Shown piece by piece: positions 60,291 through 64,000 of a DNA stretch of 64,000 bases; the stretch's first letter is position 1, and each line of letters opens with the position of its first letter. A program made the translations under genes and the position numbers. The DNA comes from Chaunax sp. Z400 (lineage: Eukaryota > Chordata > Actinopteri > Lophiiformes > Chaunacidae). The stretch spans positions 3,228,501-3,292,500 of the forward strand of contig CM075193.1 in the NCBI GenBank assembly GCA_037577475.1, written 5' to 3'. The notes under the pieces are model-generated. The model saw only the letters and a program-made list of their open reading frames with translations, was not told where the DNA came from and made no database searches.

Positions 60291-61336
60291 TAGATATGCA
60301 GTAGTATTCCCTGATTTAAACCAGTGGGGATCCCCTGAAAATGTTTTCTCATGATCGCGTTTCCTCTAAATAGATCCTCAATGCCTCAGATTACTCAACG
60401 CAGACTTGAGAGTGTGTCAGAGGAGCACATGGAGTCCAATTAGCCTGTCTGCTGCAGTAATCTGGTTATCCACAGGGGACACGCTGCCTTTGTTGTAGAA
60501 ACATGTCTTAACTGTGTTGCATGAGGTTATTATTGTTTTTAAACCGTCATCTAAATGTTTGAAGTTCATAAAAATCATCCATCTCTATTAATAGTCCACT
60601 CTAGAAGCTAACTGCTGCTGCAGGGCTGCCTCTTCATCCCTGCCTTTTAAGGTGTTCAATAATTTGTTGGTGCTTGTGTTACAGTGTTGGAAGAAGTGCT
60701 GTGATCCTTTCCCAAAGTAACAATACCAATGCAGAAGTATAGAGGTAATCTATTACAAAAGTCCTCCATTCATAAATTAGTGTAGTTTTTTTTTACTGCT
60801 CAGCAGCAAAAATATTTTGAGCATTTTCAGCTAAATTTATTTCATAATTGATGATTGTCTTCTTCTCATTTCCAGTTCATGCTTTTAAGTATCGAAAGTA
60901 CAAAGTACCTCAAAGCAGTACAAAAATACAGTACTTGAGTAAAAGAACTTTTGGCCGCTGATGTCAGTCTGATGTCAGTCGGAAGTTTCAGCCATACAAA
61001 CTGTTTATTTTAGAAAAATGAAGGAACAAACACACCCCTGAGTTCGGGTTGGGTTCTTTCTCACAGCTGATGCTTTTCTCTTCTTACGCCATTTAAAAAA
61101 TGACCTCCTATAATTCCTGTATATTTAGCTCTTTAATCTGAGCAGAAATATAATTATTAAACTGATTCTAACCAGCTGTGTGAGCAGCCTAAACCTCTGA
61201 TACTGTATAATAATAATTAAATCATGTAAATAATTATTTTTCTGTGCTATTAATAAATGTATTTATTAAGTATTGAGTACTGTGAATAAATGATCTGCTG
61301 GACCTCACATTGTCACTAAGATATAACCTAATAATA

Positions 61337-61572
61337 GGGGCGGCTGTGGCTCAGGGGGTAGAGCGGTCGTTCACGGAACAAAAGGTCGGTGTTTTGATCC
61401 TCAGCGCCTGCAAGTCCACAAGTTGAAGTATCCTTGAGCAAGATACTGAACCCCAATTTGCTCCCCGGGCGCCGCGTGTAGTGGCAGCCCACTGCTCCTC
61501 AGGGATGGGTCAAATGCAGAGAAAGAATTTCCCCATGTGGGACTAATAAAGGTATCATTATTATCATTATAA
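61337..61572 (+). mobile_element. tRNA-headed SINE (copy B)
   Basis: It starts GGGGCGGCTGTGGCTCAGG (A-box region). It has a slightly decayed B box (GTTTTGATCCTC) and the fish-SINE body CAAGATACTGAACCCC. It ends AATAAAGGTATCATT with a short (ATT)n tail. It is the best preserved of the three SINEs in the window. Confidence 0.8.
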
Positions 61573-62404
61573 TAATGATGCACTAAATAAAACTGCTGAC
61601 TGATGCTCTACTTATTGTCACTGCTGTCAGTCAAACAATTATGATGCTCCAGCATTTAGAACCAAACATAAGCAGGAAATCTAATTATGGATCTTTAGAT
61701 CAGCTTCACCTGAAGTAAAGGTGCTGCAGGATTACATCATGCTTTGTTATTACACTGATCTCCAGATGATGAAACAGGATGTAAGCCCAGTGCTGAGGTG
61801 ATCTGGGGTCTGTAGTGATGATGAATCATGTTAACTCCCCTCTATGAGCAGATGAAGGTACAAATACTCCCCCTGCTGTACAGAGAACAGAAACACGGAC
61901 CTGCCTCTCTTTTACTCTATTATTCTAGTATTTATTCTAATATTATAGCTTTTATAGTCTTTTTTGCCTCCACTGTTTAAAGGCTTAACTACTGACTCTG
62001 TGAGTTAATTTAATTCTATTTAATTATTATTTATTCAATAGTCTCATAGTTTTATCTCAACTGCTGTGTGATATTTCTGTGTCCATAGCTTCTCAGTAAA
62101 CAGTCTCATTTATTTATTTACCATTTTAATTTCATTTACATGAAGCGTCTTGGTAAAGATGGAGTAGAAAAACGACGTGATCTTCTAACACAGCTGTCTG
62201 AAATAGAAGAGAGAAGAAGAGTGAGGATGGGATTATTATGATGGGGAAACATCAGCAAAGACTCAGACAGACAGACAAAATGTTTTCTTTCAATCAGCTC
62301 TAATCAATATTCATATTAACAAAGGATATAATGTATGAACTGTGAAGTCTTTCCTACAGAAAGATGTTTGACTTTGGTGTCACTGTTTTAGAAGGGTACT
62401 CAGA

Positions 62405-63080
62405 AGAGCGCATCGCTCTGCCAAGGTCCAACAGTCCCTTGTAATTAAATTAGACCCTGATCCAAATTCCCACATGTGTGACATCTAAATGTAAAAAAAA
62501 CAAAAAACATGGCTCCACCCCTTTATCCTGATATACTCCACAATTCAATGCTTCCTTCCTTGGCACATGTCCCTCTGGTCTCTTTCCTGTCACATGCCCA
62601 ACACTCCCACCAAGTTTTATGGTACAGTAGTTTATGCATAACTGATAAAAAAAAATGTTGAGAAAAACCCTTTCAGTGTTAAAAGAAGAGAAAGAAATTA
62701 CTGGATCCATCCTCTTCACTGGATCCATCCAAAATTATATATTATATTTATCATGTAAATCCATCCTGCAGTTTGTGCATAATTGACAAAAAAGAACCAG
62801 ATAAAGGGGCGGAGCCAGGATTTGTTTTGACTTTCTTTAACATTTTCTACATATTCTTTAATTTCTCAGGGAATAGGGCATGGATCTTGGTGAAAAAAAG
62901 TCAGGTATATTTACGGGTTTGTGTGTGCAGATCCTAATCAAAATCCAGACCCACCAGATTAAAATAGGTTTTATTATTTATCTGCCCTGTAAATTATGGC
63001 TACAGGGTTACGAGTTTGATTTTGGATAAAGTTTGGTTGAATTAAAGCGGACCGTTGGGCCTCAGCAGAGGTATGTGTCC
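62405..63080 (-). repeat. Dispersed repeat family, two adjoining pieces
   Basis: 62405-62720 shares CCCACCAAGTTTTATGG and TAGTTTATGCATAA with the 24.1-kb copy. 62875-63080 shares TATTTACGGGTTTGTG and CCAGACCCACCAGATTAAA with the copies at 26770-26890 and 42995-43160. Orientation is mixed. Confidence 0.5.
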
Positions 63081-63437
63081 TACTGAGTGTCATTGTAGTT
63101 TGACATGGAGCTCTGTAATCTGTATTATATGCTGTACATATCCTCATTAGAGCAGCCGGTCCTCATAAGGATAGCTGCTCCAGTCCCCTCCATTCTCCTC
63201 CCTGCACAGATACACAGCACAGCTTTTCATCAGCATAATACAGTTGTTCAGCCTAACCACTGATTTACTGGCTTTTGTTCTGGAACATTACAACCCACAG
63301 AAAGAAGATGTGTGTCTGTGTCACTACTCCCTGCTTTTTGTCTGAGCTGCAGCTTCTCTCTGCAGCTGATAATCTACTGATGAGCTTTGGATAGATTTAG
63401 AGAGTATTAGGGAGGAGGGAGTGGCAGCAGCCTGTAC

Positions 63438-63600
63438 CTGAGGGAGGCGAGGAGGCTGTGACAGACAGAGGGAGGTGAAGAGGGGAGGTTGGGGAATCTA
63501 AAGGGGATGAGAGATAACCATCGTCCCAGGGAGGAGATGAGACGCCAACAGATGGAAACAGAGATGTGTAGAAATAATTCTCATACAGCAGCCCATTCAT
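63438..63600 (-). other. Candidate 5' coding exon of an unknown gene
   Basis: An ATG at 63600 opens 54 codons of non-repetitive, Ser/Pro-rich sequence (MNGLLYENYFYTSLFPSVGV, then SPPWDDGYLSSPLDSPTSP). It ends at a good donor CCTCAG|GTACAG (phase 1). A following exon on the minus strand would lie to the left; I could not find one between 50.5 and 63.4 kb. Confidence 0.2.
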
Positions 63601-64000
63601 TTGTTCTTCTATAATCACTTTTATTTATTTTCATCCTCTCCTCCGTAGAGTTTTGCTTGCAAAATCCTAGTTCGACCATTTTTTACTTTCCTTAATAGGT
63701 GATTTTAGTGTCTATTAATGGTTAGCAGCTTACTAATACCTTTGTAGCTATACAGATAAAACAAAAGCATAAATATTAAATGAAAATATAATAAGTAAAA
63801 AAAAGATATATATACTGTATTTAATGGTAGCCGCCCTTATAGCTAAGCGCGGCTACCATTTGATTGGTGTTCGCTGAATATTTTGAACACATGAGTGATT
63901 TCTCCCCACATTATAACTAAACTGTCACATAATTCCACATTCAGTGCAACTGTCTGCTCGCCAACGTTAAATGTTAATTACAGGCAGATTACAGGTTTTT

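Noticed and set aside
61337..61410. tRNA gene (A and B box sequences), also at 60.1 and 21.9 kb
   Set aside because: The bodies continue into SINE sequence and the cloverleaf is not preserved, so these are tRNA-derived SINE heads.
50476..64000. FUT11, expected next to chchd1 from mammalian synteny
   Set aside because: No fucosyltransferase-like frame is visible on either strand; it may lie outside the window or elsewhere.

Overview
This window is vertebrate nuclear DNA, almost certainly from a ray-finned (teleost) fish. The genes are split into many short exons with GT-AG introns. (CA)n microsatellites, tRNA-headed SINEs, Tc1-like transposons and non-LTR retrotransposon remnants are abundant. 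The three recognisable genes all have clear vertebrate orthologues. A percomorph origin is my guess from repeat style, not something I can prove here.

Three protein-coding genes are present, all on the minus strand, reading chchd1, then prss12, then zswim8 from right to left. (1) zswim8 (2835-25218) has 26 coding exons, whose phases all agree, encoding 1962 aa. It is the SWIM-zinc-finger substrate receptor of a cullin-RING ubiquitin ligase that drives target-directed microRNA degradation. (2) prss12 (30283-42459) has 14 coding exons encoding 826 aa. It is neurotrypsin: signal peptide, kringle, four SRCR domains and a complete trypsin-like protease domain. (3) chchd1 (48168-50234) has 3 coding exons encoding 119 aa. 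It is the twin-CX9C mitochondrial ribosomal protein mS37.

Layout: 1-835 is the left flank with repeats. 835-2834 is the inferred zswim8 3' UTR. 2835-25218 is zswim8, whose 6.4-kb first intron is full of transposon debris. 25.2-28.4 kb is the zswim8 promoter and intergenic DNA. 28.4-30.28 kb is probably the prss12 3' UTR. 30.28-42.46 kb is prss12, whose introns hold a collagen-like VNTR, a Tc1 remnant, a 27-bp satellite and a G-rich minisatellite. 42.5-48.1 kb is intergenic and repeat-rich, including a 600-bp tetranucleotide-derived array. 48.17-50.23 kb is chchd1, with a Tc1 element in intron 2. 50.5-64 kb contains no gene I recognise, only LINE, SINE and microsatellite remnants and two unexplained ORFs.

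The genes do not form one pathway. Their order is informative: human CHCHD1 and ZSWIM8 are neighbours on 10q22 while PRSS12 sits on 4q26, so this fish locus combines genes that mammals keep on two paralogous (2R) chromosomes. The most testable functional oddity is in zswim8, where two consecutive 3' splice sites have no pyrimidine tract and abut (GU)n runs of about 115 and 137 nt. I found no CRISPR array, operon, rRNA or genuine tRNA gene, and nothing that I can call a wholly new biological system.
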